DNA of 64,000 nucleotides. Origin: Erythroxylum novogranatense. Taxonomy: Eukaryota; Streptophyta; Magnoliopsida; Malpighiales; Erythroxylaceae. Positions 9,221 through 21,017 of the stretch are shown in pieces (the first letter of the stretch is position 1; each line of letters starts with the position of its first letter). The translations under genes were made by a program, and so were the position numbers. The stretch is taken from assembly GCA_029891385.1 (NCBI GenBank), contig CM057233.1, positions 32,780,540 to 32,844,539 of the forward strand, in the 5' to 3' direction. The notes beneath the pieces were generated by a model. The model did no database searches and was not told where the DNA came from. It saw only the letters and a program-made list of their open reading frames with translations.

Positions 9221-11238
9221 TTAACGATTCGGTTCTTGGCGATTCGCTATCATCTTTCTCAGATCATTCACCGTCTCCTTCATGTCGTTGAGTTCACCTC
9301 GTAATCTGCTAACTTCATCTGGTGGATCAACCGACGAAGAGGCTTGATCAACTTCTACTGATGGAGGAGCGAAAGGAATTGAAGTAGTGTAAGCATCAGA
9401 GGATGGGATGTAGTCTCCATTGATCTCAAAGGTAGGTGGACGAATGAACGTTTCAACCTCAGGAAGATCTAAATCAAAAGGAGCGAAGATCAAGAATCGT
9501 CATCCTTGCGATGGTAGGGCTTGTGCTTCAATAGGCGATGTATTAGACAAAGGGCTATCTGAAGAACTGTCTGAACGAGGAACTCGATAAATGTTCCTGT
9601 TCTTATTCTTCCCCTCTTGGGACAGTCTTCCTCACTATTAGTATGGCTGCGGCTCGCTTTATTTGACTTACGTGTGCGTGCATGCTTCATCAATTTTTCG
9701 CACCTCTTCGCAATTTGATCTGGACGGATCATCACTAGCATCATCTTCAGGATATAATTTTGATTTCCCCTGGTAAAATCTTTTGGAAATCTTGGCTGTA
9801 TATCCGGTGCAACCATTATCTCTGTATTTTGGTGATTGGGAAAATAGTACACGGATGGCGTGGACGTTTTGTAGGATATGACATAGTAGCGACAAATCCC
9901 AAAGTATCATAGAAGATCTTTTCGTCTTCTTTGAGTAACTCCCATGTGTTATGATTAATCACCATAGGTTGTACCACAGCTACTATCTTCTTCACTGGTT
10001 GAACACCGATTGCAATAGCAGTCTTCTGTCTGGTAACTACTTCCACTATTTTGATCTTCAACTTCTGTTTCTTTAAAAACTTGTGGTAGTTGTATACCAT
10101 TAGACAAGGTTTATCATCCTCCGAATCTGATACTGCTGTTGCTTCTTGATGTGCTTCATTAGAAGTCATCTGAACCGGGCTTTCATCTACTAGCTCCTCC
10201 TGGTGAGCAACAGGTGTTTCCTGAACCGTGCTTTCTTTAGCTGGTTCTTCTTCTTGTTGAACAATATGGGTATCCTGATCTGTAAACTGCTCAGCTTCTG
10301 TTTCTACTTGAACAGTATTAATAATTTCTTTATGTTGACTAACGTCCTCAGCAGTTGAAATGATCTTCTTTCGACTAACCTTTTTAGTCTTTTTCTCTAC
10401 TTCAGTTAGTTTTACTGATTTCTTCGTTGGAGATTTTCTTTTCTCAGATGTTGCTTTTCTCTTCCTCTCAGTCTCTTTGGATTTTCTGGCCGTATCTTCT
10501 TCCAGAATAGAGACTAAGCATCTTGTGGCTCTGGGTGCACAAGATTTAGAAGTTTCTTCTCGACTCTGTTCTCTGGCAATCTTTTCTTCCTGTTGCCTTA
10601 GAGTCTTAATTCTTGGTGATCTCTTTGCTTTCTTCACAACTTAATTCAAAAGACTTTCTCCTTGTCTCTTTGGCGCACTTTGTTTCGTCCTCTGAGATTG
10701 GCTTTCTTTGAAAAGAGGACTCGCCATTTTCATGAGAGGTCTACCTAGCACTCTCCTTAGTTCAAAGAGAGGTGATTTGATACTTACTGGAGACTGAGAA
10801 CTTGAGACAGGAGTCTTCTTCAATACACGTTCCCCCTCAGTTCTTGACTTCCTTGAAGAGTCGGCTTGGTCTTTGTCTACTGTGTTCAGACCCATTCGTC
10901 GTATCATGTGTGCATCGATCTTGCTCTTCACAGAGGAGCAGTTTATACGATCTGATGGTGCGGGGCGAATCTGGATTCCTTAAAAATCCTCGTCAAAATC
11001 ATACCATAAGGATAACTGGTAGTTTCCTTTAACTTTTTAACCATATAGTGAAAGATTAAGAAGGGTAAATCTATGGGGCTTCGATTCAGTAGGTAGAACA
11101 GACATTGTTCATCTAGAGTGGTCACTAAATGTCTTGAGCCGACTCTGGGTAGAATGCAATTAAACAAAATTGCGTAAAGCACCCTAGCCTTCGGAATCAA
11201 ATTTCATGTCTTCCTCTCCCTTGAGTTATTTGTGCCAT
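9221..11238 (-). pseudogene. Cop3 env-like region, C-terminal part (broken)
   Basis: Several overlapping minus-strand frames (11200-10943, 10931-10641, 10637-9816, 9852-9490, 9493-9221) make up one decayed long gene downstream of RNase H. The 11200-10943 piece resembles the plant transposon / env-like domain found after pol in SIRE-type elements. The next 270 residues (10637-9816) are rich in Lys, Glu, Ser and Thr, with a basic first half and an acidic second half. The last piece ends in a short heptad-like segment (leucines at regular spacing, about 9310-9240), fitting a coiled coil. SIRE env-like proteins are described as having a C-terminal coiled coil, but I see no clear signal peptide or membrane span here. 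Function as an envelope has never been certain for this family. Frameshifts separate every piece. Confidence 0.6.
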
Positions 11239-11243
11239 ATAGT

Positions 11244-13057
11244 TGTAGGAAAATCCCGGGAGGAACATCACATGTTCCGGCAGCGAAAATTTTTTTTTTA
11301 TTCCCGGGACCTTCCCGAAACCCAGAATCCCGGTGTCGGTATGAAAACCTCAAACCTGAATAGCCAATAGAGACTATCTCTAAAGGTATCCTGCAGAGAT
11401 CGAAAACCTAACCGGATCAAACACTTTTGACGGGAATAGCTAGAACGAGAATAAAGCTGCTAGAGCCTACCTACGTCTGTAGAGAGCTTGATTCACGTTG
11501 GAGAGGAGATAAAACCTTGGAGAAAATGGAGAGATGATCGTTGGAGAAGAGATGAAGAACTTTGGATTTGAAACTCTTTTCAAAACCCTTTCATTTACTC
11601 TCTTCACACAACCATAAGAAGACCTTTCTTCCAAAACCTTTTAGGTTTTCAAACCCACGATCATACCTCCTTCCTCTCACACTTTGCCATTTGTCTTTTA
11701 ATCTTTTAAGAACAATTAATGCTTATGGTGACAAGGCATATCAAAGAAGCTTCTCATGCTTCTTCTTTGTCCTCCACGTTACAACATATTTATAATTATT
11801 AATTAATTAATTATTTAATTAATTAATAATATATATATATATATAAATCTTGAAGTGGTCCGGTCACACTTTGGGTTTGATTCTCTAGGCCTCACCGGGC
11901 CCCGATCAGAAAAATCACGGAGACTGTCTCAAAGAATATCGATGTCGCGATCTCATCGGGACATATCCCAATCTCATCGGGATCCATTTAATCCTATTTC
12001 TCTCCATAATTGAAACTCTGTCCAATTACTATTTCTGATTCTCTGAAACACTCTTATCGTGTGACCCTTTAGGTTCCGGTTATGTTGGACACTTAGATTA
12101 ACACTTAATCTGAGCAAGTCATGGCGGTATCTAGCAACACATCATGACCCTAATTGACCGGAAAGTAATCGGTTTGATGCATTCATCACGAACGGATCAC
12201 GAACCCTTCCATGTACAATTCTTGTGCAATTCGTCCTTTCATCATCCTATACCCCACTTGGTTATGAGTATGGCTAATATGTCAACTCTTACTAGACTAA
12301 GTCTAGCCCAAGTGAAATCAGTTCTGTCGAGGACTCATTACTTTATATGTCCATGAAGACACTCTTCATGACATAGTCATGCTCCGCCGAGACTTAAAGT
12401 AATGATCTGACAAGAGGCGTGGTATCTCTTCTATTCTCACGAAGTGATGAATCCTTTATTGGCTACTCAATTACCTTGAATACCTCAAGCGTACCCAAGT
12501 ACCATCCTATGAGTAACCTCTGGAAGGCCACAAGGAATGGAGTCAGTAAATGCGGGATCGATATCAAGATATCCTTGAGTACCTCAAGTCTAAGGATACT
12601 TGCACCATTCTTATGATGAGATTATCGCGACATTAAATCCATGTGATGATCTCATGGTAGGTCATCAATGAACTTACTACCAATAGTAAGCATCCATATG
12701 TCAACTCTAAATATCTCATATTTACAGTTTCGAGATCCACCGCTGATCCAATCAAGGAGTATGACATATGTTAGTCTGTCCGGATTAATGAGTGCAGTCT
12801 CATTAATCCTATGACTAGGAAAATTTAGATCTTGACATAATTGCACATGATAGGAATCTCGGATTATGATCACATCATAATTTCCTTCATGCTATGTCCT
12901 ATATCATGGACTTCATTAATTTGATTAAAGATCAATATCAATTCATAAAGAACATCAAATAAATGAAACATGCCTTTCTTTATTTATTCATAAAGTCTGT
13001 ACATGACTATGAACAAAAAGCGCTAAAGGGGATTGCCTTTAGGGCACTACTCTAACA
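11244..13057 (-). mobile_element. Solo copia LTR inside Cop3 env-like region
   Basis: 1814 bp flanked by the exact TSD ATAGT (11239-11243, 13058-13062). On the minus strand it begins TGTTAGAGTAGTGCCCTAAA and ends TTTTCCTACA. Its start aligns with the Cop2 LTR start at 43105-43484 over nearly 380 bp, so it belongs to the Cop2 family or a close relative. It includes an AT-rich run at 11791-11845. Open frames inside it (for example 11562-11795, 12144-12356) have no recognisable product. Confidence 0.92.
11791..11845. repeat. AATT/TA simple repeat
   Basis: A run of TTAA/AATT units passing into TATATATATA inside the solo copia LTR. Confidence 0.85.
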
Positions 13058-13657
13058 ATAGTTGCCTCTTGATATCTTCTTCTTTGATTCCGACTGAGGT
13101 CATCCATCCGGCCTTGGTAGACAATTTCTCACCAACTGATGGACAGTCGGTCACCTTCCTTATCAAATCCTTTGTGACAAGAACAAATATTCTCTCTACA
13201 GAGGATACAATGGTGTTATCTATCAGATGAGCGTTCTTCCAGAACTCATATACTTCATTCGTATAGACTGGTTCTTGTATCTGAAAGAAGTTCTTCCAAC
13301 CAGCTCTTATGATTTCTGGTTCTACATCCATGCCGTCTCTTCTTAGTGACTCAAAGTCCACAAGTCTTCCATAAATCATGGCTGCTTCCATTGTATAGAG
13401 TGAAAAATATCTTCTGGAGAACTTTTTGAGCAAAATGTTTTTTAAGAGAATTGGTAAAGCAGAAAAGAATCGTCAGGAGATGATGAAAAGACTGTTATAA
13501 TTTCATCTTCAGTCTACATATAGGGTTATGGTCCGGTGGGTTCTAGAATCATTAAGAACATCGAGATTATCAGATTTTTCCCTCCAAAAGTCTTTCTTGT
13601 GAGAGAAGTTACCAGCTGTAACTCAATGTAACTAACGTCGTTAGTTTCCACGTTACT
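13047..13657 (-). pseudogene. Cop3 env-like region, N-terminal part (broken)
   Basis: The longest open piece, 13433-13047 (128 residues), contains an Asp-Phe-Glu-Ser start of the domain, a Gly-Trp-Lys-Asn-Phe-Phe segment and a Tyr-Glu-Phe-Trp-Lys-Asn-Ala segment. This order is typical of the putative plant transposon / env-like protein family carried by SIRE-type copia elements. The frame runs up to the solo LTR at 13057 and resumes beyond 11243, so the two parts were one gene. Bases 13434-13657 link the RNase H end to this domain and contain stops. Assignment rests on pattern memory of the family; a profile search would settle it. Confidence 0.6.
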
Positions 13658-14260
13658 TTAGCCTGACTGCTCATTTAACATCACCATGTTAAGATTGCGT
13701 CTTATCTTCTGAAACCGTTCTTCACTTAGTGGTTTAGTGAAGATGTCTTCCCACTGAAGTTCTGTTTCAACAAACTGTAAAAGCACCACTTTCCTCTGAA
13801 CATAATCTCTCAGGAAATGATGTCTGACTTCTATATGCTTCACTCTGGAATGCTGAATTGGATTCTTTGATAGATTTATTGCGCTGGTATTTTCGCAATA
13901 AATTGGAATCTCCTCCTCTTTCACTGAATATTCTTCAAGCTGATACTTGATCCACAGTGTATGTGAGCAGCAACTTGCGGCAGACATATATTCTGCTTCA
14001 GCGGTTGATAGAGCAATTGAGCTTTGTCTCTTGCTTGACTAGGAGACTAGATTTCCTCCGAGAAAATGGCATCCTACACTTGTGCTTTTTCTTTCGATTC
14101 TGTCTCCGGCATAGTCCGCATCGCAATATCCAATTAACCTGAAATCTTTACCTTTCTCAAACATTAAGAAAAGATCAGTAGTACCTGCGAGATATCTCAA
14201 AATTCTTTTAACAACAATAAAATGAGACTCTCTAGGATCAGCTTGAAATCTTGCACACAA
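13658..14260 (-). pseudogene. Cop3 RNase H (broken)
   Basis: Two frames, 14260-14039 and 13987-13658, together cover a copia RNase H domain. The first has the conserved Gly-Tyr-Cys-Asp-Ala-Asp-Tyr-Ala-Gly-Asp block holding a catalytic Asp. The second has the Ile-Tyr-Cys-Glu-Asn-Thr-Ser-Ala block, and a His-Ile-Glu-Val-Arg-His-His-Phe-Leu-Arg-Asp segment, then the Asp-Ile-Phe-Thr-Lys-Pro-Leu end typical of copia pol. RNase H would remove genomic RNA during reverse transcription. A frame break lies between 14039 and 13987, near the usual Ser-Ala-Glu-Ala-Glu-Tyr block, which is damaged. Confidence 0.88.
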
Positions 14261-14290
14261 GCATACACTGAATAGAATATCAGGTCTACT

Positions 14291-15212
14291 TCATGAATCT
14301 GATGAAAAGCCGATCATCCCTCTATATAGGGTTTGATCCACCTTCTTACCAAGTTCATCTTTCGACAAAAGGATTGAAGGATGCATCGGAGTTGCCATAG
14401 GCTTCACATTATTCACATCAAACTTATTCAACAACTCTTTCACATACTTTTGTTGATGAATGAAGATCTTCTCTTCGGTCTGCCTAACTTGCAACCCAAG
14501 AAAGAACTTTAACTCGCCCATTATACTCATTTCAAATTCTTTCTTCATTAAGCTCTCAAACTTTAAACACAACTCTTTTGAAGAAGCACCAAAAATGATA
14601 TCATCAACATAGATCTGTACTAAGATAAAATCATTCTGAAAACTCTTTCTAAAGAGCGTCTTATCAACTTGACCTCTACTGAAACCATTCTCTATTAGGA
14701 AGGTACTCAGACGATCATACCAAGCTCTAGGAGCTTGCTTCAGATCGTATAAGGCTTTGTAAAGTCTATAGACATAGTCTGGTTTTTTAACATCTTCAAA
14801 GCCAGGTGGTTGTTTCACATACACCTCTTCATCTATAAAACCATTCAGAAATGCACTCTTAACATCCATCTGAAACAACTTTATATCATGACAGGTCGCA
14901 TATGCTAACAAAATCCTTATAGCTTCAAGTCTCGCTTTGGAGCATATGTTTCATTGTAGTCTATTCCTTCTTGCCGATTATAGCCTTGTCTTTACTAATC
15001 TAGCCTTATTACGACTCACTCTTCACGATTAGTCTAACTTATTCTTGAAAACCCATCTGGTTCCAATAATGGATTTTGAAAGGTTTTGGGACTAAGGACC
15101 AGACGTTATTTCTAGTAAATTGATTCAGCTCCTCTTGCATGGCTAACACCCAAGCTTCGTCTTGAAGAGCTTCCTCGACCTTCTTAGGCTCTACTTGGAG
15201 ATAAAAGCTACA
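14291..15212 (-). pseudogene. Cop3 reverse transcriptase (broken)
   Basis: The open piece 14911-14291 (206 residues) covers most of the copia reverse transcriptase fingers and palm: the Gln-Met-Asp-Val-Lys-Ser-Ala-Phe-Leu-Asn-Gly block, the Leu-Lys-Gln-Ala-Pro-Arg-Ala-Trp-Tyr block and an intact Tyr-Val-Asp-Asp catalytic motif (14600-14611). The Phe-Glu-Met-Ser-Ile-Met-Gly-Glu-Leu segment is characteristic of SIRE-like copia pol. The N-terminal part (15212-14912) is shifted and interrupted; the Gly-Thr-Arg-Trp-Val-Phe block is still readable near 15070-15040. The frame also breaks before RNase H at about 14290. Confidence 0.92.
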
Positions 15213-16658
15213 TTAGCTTCTCTTACGAATCTGGACCTTGTCTAACTCCTTCGAGGTGTCACCGATAACTAGTTCTTCTGGATGAGAACTTTTATATCTC
15301 CAATTTCGTCTTAGTTCTATAGTTTCTGGAATATCTTCAATCTTGTTCTCATGAGTGTCTGACGAGGGAGTTTCTGAGGTATCATCTAAGTTCTTTGAAG
15401 TACCTTCATTCTCCACGTCATCTTCCTTATGGGGTTGAGAATTATCATCAAACTTGACATGGATCGTCTCTTCAACAGACTTTGAAGTCAAGTTGTAAAC
15501 TCGAAACGCTTTAGACGATAATGAGTAGCCTAGGAAGATTCCTGGATAGGTCTTCGAATCGAATTTATCCAACAGCTTTTTCGTATTCAAAATGGAACAT
15601 TTGCACCCAAATGGATGAAAGTAGGATATGCTTGGTCTTCTTCCATTCCATAACTCGTAAGGAGTCTTCTTCAACATAGGTGTAACATGATCACATTACG
15701 CATATAGCATGTTGTATTCACGACTACACTTGAAATACTTAGGAAGATTCGTCTCACATAGCATTGTCCTTGCCATCTCTTGAATCGTCCTATTCTTTCT
15801 TTCAACAACTCCATTTTGTTGTGGAGTTCTAGGGGCTGAGAAGTTGTGGGAAATTCCATTCTCCTCACAGTATACTCTAAACTTCTCATTTTCAAATTCT
15901 CCACCATGGTCACTCCTGATACTGGCTATGGACATTCCTTTTTCATTCTGTAACTTTCTGGATAAGATTCTAAAGCATTTAAAAGACTCATCTTTGTGTG
16001 ATAAAAACAATATCCAACAAAATCGAGTAAAGTCATCAACAATGACGAGTCCATATTTCTTCTCGCTAAGACTTAAGGTCCTTGTAGGACCAAATAAATC
16101 CATATGTAACAGTTCTAAAGATCTTGATGAGGTTACAAAACTTTTAGAAGAGAAAGAGGTTTTAACTTATTTTCCTTTCAAACAATTTTCACAGAAAAGT
16201 TTTTTGTCAAAACTTATTTTTGGCAAACCTCTTACCAAATCATGTTTTACCAATTTTGAAATATGTTTCAAAGAGACATGACCTAGCTTTTTATGCCAGA
16301 TTAGTCTTTCTTCTTCAGAAGATAGAAAACATGAAATATTTTGTTTTTGAAAATCTTCTAAATTGATTTTGTAAATGTTATTTATTCTCTTAGCAGAGAA
16401 AAGTATAGACCCATCTTTGTTTCTGACTTCGCAAAGATTTTGATTGAATGTAACTGTGAAACCAGAATCACACAATTGACTGATGCTAATCAAGTTATGC
16501 TTTAGACCATCAACAAGCAGTACATTATTTATGCATGAAAAGGAATCCTTACCTATTTTCCCGATCCCAATAATTTTGCCCTGCTGGTTGTCTCCGAAAG
16601 TTACTGATCCTCGCTTCTTATACTGAAGGTCTAGGAACATAGACCTTCTTCCCGTCAT
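15213..16658 (-). pseudogene. Cop3 protease end, GAG-pre-integrase and integrase (broken)
   Basis: Three frames follow one another: 16658-16167, 16103-15696 and 15677-15213. The first begins just inside the aspartic protease active site (Leu-Asp-Ser-Gly-Cys-Ser-Arg-His-Met, 16682-16656) and includes the pre-integrase zinc-binding segment (His-Lys-Lys-Leu-Gly-His, Cys-Glu-Asn-Cys). The second holds the catalytic core: Met-Asp-Leu-Phe-Gly-Pro, Ser-Asp-His-Gly-Gly-Glu-Phe and Asn-Gly-Val-Val-Glu-Arg-Lys-Asn-Arg, i.e. all three DDE residues. The third is the C-terminal part with the Pro-Tyr-Glu-Leu-Trp and Phe-Gly-Cys-Lys blocks. Integrase before reverse transcriptase is the copia order. Frameshifts separate the three pieces. 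Confidence 0.9.
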
Positions 16659-17348
16659 GTGTCGCGAGCATCCACTGTCTAAATACCAATGGTGCTTGCC
16701 GTATCTTCCAAGGAAGGATATTTGCAGGAGAAACTATTTTATTTCTTGGTACCCAAATTTTCTTGGATCCTTTATGGTTAGGAGTATGCATATGATGTGA
16801 TCTATGATGCATATTATTAGAATGTTGATTAAAATGAATCATCCTATATCTTCTTTTTTGAATGACAGATTTTTTACGAGACTGAATCTTGTTTCCTGTA
16901 AACCCTAATCCAATCTTATCACTTGGATGTCTACATTTTCCAATCATCTCATTCTTTTTCTTTGTACTTTCTGTGAAAGTAGCTAAATCAACTGATAAAT
17001 TCTTAATCCTTAGTTTAAGTTGATTAATCTCTTACGATCCGCTACAATTTTCTTTTATCTTCTAATTATTTCTTTAAACAAACATTTTCTCTCTCTATCA
17101 CCTCAGTATGTCTAATATTTTCTACATACTTCTTCTTTAACAGCTTGTACTGTTTAAGAATAGCATGAGAATCTTCTAACAATTCTGAATAGGCATCATG
17201 CAAATTATCATAATCTGATTTTACCTACTCATCACTATCTTCCTCGACCATTAGGCAAATGTTTGCATGTTACGATGACTTCGAGCTCAGATGTCGATTC
17301 AGATGAATCTAGGTCCTCCCATGTGTCATCATGCTTTTCTTGCCTTCT
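16659..17348 (-). pseudogene. Cop3 gag-protease linker (decayed)
   Basis: This stretch lies between the zinc knuckle and the protease site. The minus-strand frame 16947-16618 keeps a Lys-Lys-Ile-Trp-Val-Pro block common in SIRE-type elements, then runs out of phase with the protease. No further domain is recognisable, and stops are frequent. Confidence 0.6.
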
Positions 17349-17839
17349 CTACTCTTCTTTGGTTTCTTTTTTAGAGTAGGACATTCGGACTTGTAGTGTC
17401 CAGGCTGGTTGCACTCGTAGCAAATGATAGAAGACTTCTGGTTTAGCTTCATCTTTCCCATTCTTTCGAACATCTGGTTCCCTCGGGCTTTTCTTCCACA
17501 TCGTCTTATCTTTCGGAAATGAAAGATAATTCGTCATCTTCATCACTTGACTCGATTCGGATTGGTGGAGTTATCATCCTTTGATTCTTCAATTTTCAAC
17601 GCTTTTGATGACTTCCTCCTTTTCTGAGTCTTATGATTCTTTTGTCCGGCCTTCAGTGCTATTGACTTATCTCGCTTGGGCTTGTCTTGACGTTGAGTTC
17701 TACTTCATGAATCTTTAAGGATCCCAACAACTCATCCAAAGATTAACACGCTCAAGTCTTTGGCTTCAGACCGCAGTAACTTTAGGTCTCCATCTCTTAG
17801 GAAGACTTCTTAGAATCTTTCAACATGATCTTGATTGTT
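17349..17839 (-). pseudogene. Cop3 gag C-terminal part with zinc knuckle
   Basis: One minus-strand frame encodes a perfect CX2CX4HX4C zinc knuckle (Cys-Tyr-Glu-Cys ... Gly-His-Tyr ... Cys, 17422-17381), followed by a Lys-rich tail. Such knuckles bind genomic RNA during packaging. Upstream sequence to 17839 is Lys/Asp/Ser-rich but interrupted. The longest open frame here (17546-17349) is in a different phase from the knuckle, so its translated product is not the real one. Confidence 0.85.
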
Positions 17840-18354
17840 TTATGTCCTTCCAAGAGCTTTCAATCCATTGACAATTGTTTGAAATCTTCCAAACATTTGA
17901 TCAATAGATTCTTCATCTTCCATCCTGAAAAGTTCATATTGATGCACAAGAATACTTATCTTGGATTCTTTAACTTGGCTTGTGCCTTCGTGAGCAATAG
18001 ACAATGTGTCCCACATCTCTTTTGCAGTGTCACAACCGTGCACTTTGTCATACTCGCTCCTGCTTAGGGCACATGTCAAGAAAAATTTCACCTTTGAATT
18101 TAACTGTATTCTTGTTTTCTCGATCACCGTCCATACATTAGTGGAATAGAATTGCCTTCTTCATCTACAGGTGTGTAAGGTCCGTTCTTTATAACGTCCC
18201 AAAGGTCAACATGAGTAGATTCGATGAATAACCGCATCCTATCTTTCCAGTAGTGATAGTCTTCTCCATTGAATGCTGGAGGTCTAGTGACTGAGGCTCC
18301 TTCAACGATGTATACATGTGACTCCGCCATTATCTTTAATCCACACTTCGCCAA
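17840..18354 (-). pseudogene. Cop3 gag N-terminal part (frameshifted)
   Basis: Two adjoining frames (18354-18124 and 18127-17840) form the capsid-like gag domain. The first has the Pro-Pro-Ala-Phe-Asn-Gly-Glu-Asp-Tyr-His-Tyr-Trp-Lys start typical of copia gag. The second has Thr-Ala-Lys-Glu-Met-Trp-Asp-Thr-Leu and Tyr-Glu-Leu-Phe-Arg-Met segments typical of SIRE-type gag. A single frameshift near 18125 separates them. The likely start codon is the second Met of the first frame or close to it, about 25 bases after the primer-binding site. Confidence 0.9.
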
Positions 18355-18373
18355 AGTGATTCTTGGATACCTT

Positions 18374-18385
18374 GCTCTGATACCA
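18374..18385 (-). other. Primer-binding site of Cop3 (initiator tRNA-Met)
   Basis: The plus strand reads GCTCTGATACCA; on the minus strand this is TGGTATCAGAGC, a 12-base match to the 3' end complement of plant initiator tRNA-Met. It lies two bases from the LTR end at 18388. Confidence 0.95.
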
Positions 18386-18387
18386 AT

Positions 18388-19328
18388 TGAAGTGAATCAC
18401 AAGTTAATACAACACTTAGAAAACAATAATAGAATGCACGAGAAGGGGGGTTGAATTGTGTATTCCCCTCTTTATAAGTCTTTTCAGAATTACTTGTTAG
18501 GAGTAAAAAACTCTACAGAATTTTTATTTATTCCGATTGATCAAACTTCTCAATACCATGAATATGAACAGTAAGTAATGAAAAATTTGAAACTAAAACG
18601 AGATAGAGAGTAAGAGTGGTAGACACGCGGATTTATCTGGTTCACCCCAAACCGTGGGCTACGCCCGATCCTCGAGTTTCTTACGAGATTTCACTATCTC
18701 TTCAATCGTTACAAGTATTCTTTCACGAGCCTCTTCAGTCTCTACAACCAGATTCTTTCACACTTAGCCTCTGCAGTTATCTGTACACCTTTTCTTTTCA
18801 GAGAAAATATTTGAACACTTTATTCTGAGAAGATAGCACTCAGCTAGTTTGCACTTAATCGCTTTTTCACTTTGTGTAATTTTTCTAAGATCAGCAGCTT
18901 TTCAGTTTTCGACTTCGACTTGAATTTATAGCCTTCTTCTCTAGCTGCTTCTTGATTCTTGAATCTTGAATTTTTAATCTTTAAAGAAACGGTTAATCAG
19001 TTGAGTTCTATAACTAACTCGAACTGACTCTTGTGTCTGTTTCTTTACTACGTCTGCATCTGCTTCACATTTGCGTCTGCTTTGCTTTTGCGTCTGCGTC
19101 TGCTTTGCATTTGCGTCTATGTCTGCTTTGCTTTTGCGCGTCTGCGTCTGCTTTGTATTTGCGTCTGCGTCTGCTTAGCATTTGCGTATGCGTTTGCTTT
19201 GCTTTTGCGTCTGCGTCTGCTTTGTATTTGCGTCTGCGTCTGCGTCTGCTTTGTTTTTCTTGTATATGAACTCTCTTTGTTTTTTATACATCAAAATCTT
19301 TTTTATGTAAAGTCATTTTGACTTAACA
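18388..19328 (-). repeat. 5' LTR of Cop3
   Basis: 941 bp, partner of 8062-9018. Differences are single bases, short indels and copy-number change in the GCGTCT array (19030-19258). The TSD CTTTA follows at 19329-19333. Confidence 0.93.
19030..19258. repeat. Tandem array, about 23-bp unit, in Cop3 5' LTR
   Basis: Same array as 8704-8943, with fewer units and some loss of CT in the second half. The open frames across it are artefacts of the repeat. Confidence 0.9.
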
Positions 19329-19333
19329 CTTTA

Positions 19334-19781
19334 TGATTGATTAAATCAAGAAATGATGCATTGGATGGAAGACTATTCTTTCCTTTGTTGTTAACCGAAA
19401 GTGTGAGAGTGAATGAAGTGTTCTTACAATTTTCATCACTCTCTCTCCTATATTGCATGAAAAAATTAAAAATTTCATGAGAAGTGTCTCATTGTTTCCT
19501 TCTTTCTTCTAAAACAGTACTCCTCCAAAATGTTTCTTCTCCTTTCCCACCAAAGGATTTTGTTAACCAAATTGTCCTAGAAGAACAAGAGGTAAATCAA
19601 ATTGGTTGAAGATACAACAACAAGGAGAAGATAGATTACTAAAGGAAAAGATTCAAAAGCAAAGGTTTTGGATCCAAGAAGAAGGAGCGGATAGCGCAAT
19701 GAGGAATTAAAGCTGTAGCAAAAGAGTCGGTAATACTCTTCATCTTGTTTATGTTTATTATTATCCTTATAGCATATCATG
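19334..19781 (+). repeat. Cop1 5' LTR, fragment 2
   Basis: Continues fragment 1 across the Cop3 insertion and matches the Cop1 3' LTR at about 42029-42476. Ends with TCATG (19777-19781), the left TSD of the minus-strand solo gypsy LTR. The minus frame 19858-19577 here has no recognisable product. Confidence 0.9.
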
Positions 19782-20157
19782 TGTAACACCCCACTCCCGC
19801 ATGTCCTGAACCCGACATCAATGGTGATATCCGAGTCCGTGCCCTGTGAGGGTGGCATGCTACATCACTCTGTCAAAACTCAGCATAATTTTTTTTTTCA
19901 AAACACAAGCATACACTATGTGGGAAATCATTACCATACATAAATCACCGGTAAATACAATGACCACGGGGGCCCTTTTCATAAATACAAATTAATTCAA
20001 TCCGTTGACTTTACAAATTGACCTAATCATTTGTACAAAAATTCAGAAAATACAATTTTATCAGACACTAATGTAGACGCGAACTGATCTCGACCTCTTC
20101 TCTCACTCACATGCAGATGTTATACGGTCGTTGCCTAACGGGGTATTCTTCTGGGTC

Positions 20158-21017
20158 CTAAAAAATAATTGCAAATTTTGGGTGAGTTTTGCGAACTCAG
20201 TGAGTGACCATCATCGATGGTTCACCCAGTCACATAACACAATAATCATACATCTCACTTTATTTCATAGTGCACATTCACAATATTTCACATTCACACA
20301 TTTACAGAATTTCACATCCATATTATTCATATTCGATACGTGCATATGCGACTCACTTTTCATTTATTATTTTGCTGTGACCGAGTGCCTAAAATGTCCC
20401 TTGTAGGGCTCATTAATAACTGTCCCTTATCCGTTGGTGAATATAGGGCTCATTAAACATTGAGCCTGAGGCTCTGAATCACTTATAAGCTCGAAGCTCA
20501 TTTTCACTCGTTGAGCTTAAAGCTCTGATCGGTGGCGACTCTGGTCACAAAAGCCATTATATTTCATGCTCTTATGCCATGTGATGCATCAGTCACTACC
20601 ACTCACTTTCACATATTATCGGACCGTAGTCCGACACGTATCAATCACATCACACTTATTTCATAATTTCACATTACTCAAAATATCATATGATCACATA
20701 AGCAACACCTTTATTTTTCACATAAGCAAAGGCATTTCGCCTTTCACTCAATCAAGTAGATTTAATCAAATGCATATGAGATGCTCATGTGACACTATTA
20801 TATCACAATCAATGCATGGGTCACAATTTATCATATCATAAGCAAGTAGTTCTCAAAGTCACATACAAGTAGCACTTCTATCATATAGTCTCAGTATGAC
20901 AATCATCGGACCTCCTGTCAGGAACTCAATAAAATCAATCCATATCCAGTGATTAATTTATACAAAATAAAATAAAACAGAATAAAGGATGAAATAAGAC
21001 CATCTCGGTCTACTCAC
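20158..21017 (-). other. Putative LTR intron (minus strand)
   Basis: On the minus strand the interval starts ACT/GTGAGTAGACC and ends ATTTTTTAG/GA. It corresponds by position to the donor and acceptor pairs in the other LTRs. Confidence 0.4.
20376..20549 (-). other. Serial-hairpin domain closed by long-range stem
   Basis: TGTGACCGAGTGCC (20376-20389) faces GGCGACTCTGGTCACA (20534-20549), pairing over about 13 bases with small bulges. Inside are GAGCCtgaGGCTC (near 20461-20473), GAGCTtcgaaGCTC-type and GAGCTtaaAGCTC-type hairpins, as in the plus-strand copies. Confidence 0.6.

Larger units (their letters stand above)
8062..19328 (-). mobile_element. Cop3: SIRE-lineage Ty1/copia element with env-like region
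   Basis: An 11.3 kb two-LTR element on the minus strand, flanked by the exact TSD CTTTA (8057-8061, 19329-19333). LTRs are 8062-9018 (3') and 18388-19328 (5'). Order on the minus strand: 5' LTR, primer-binding site, gag with zinc knuckle, protease, integrase, reverse transcriptase, RNase H, a long env-like region, polypurine tract, 3' LTR. Pol motifs and the extra region after pol fit the SIRE/Maximus lineage. All frames are broken by stops and frameshifts, so it is inactive. A 1.8 kb solo copia LTR (11244-13057) interrupts the env-like region. The empty site is seen in the Cop1 3' LTR near 42022. Confidence 0.93.
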
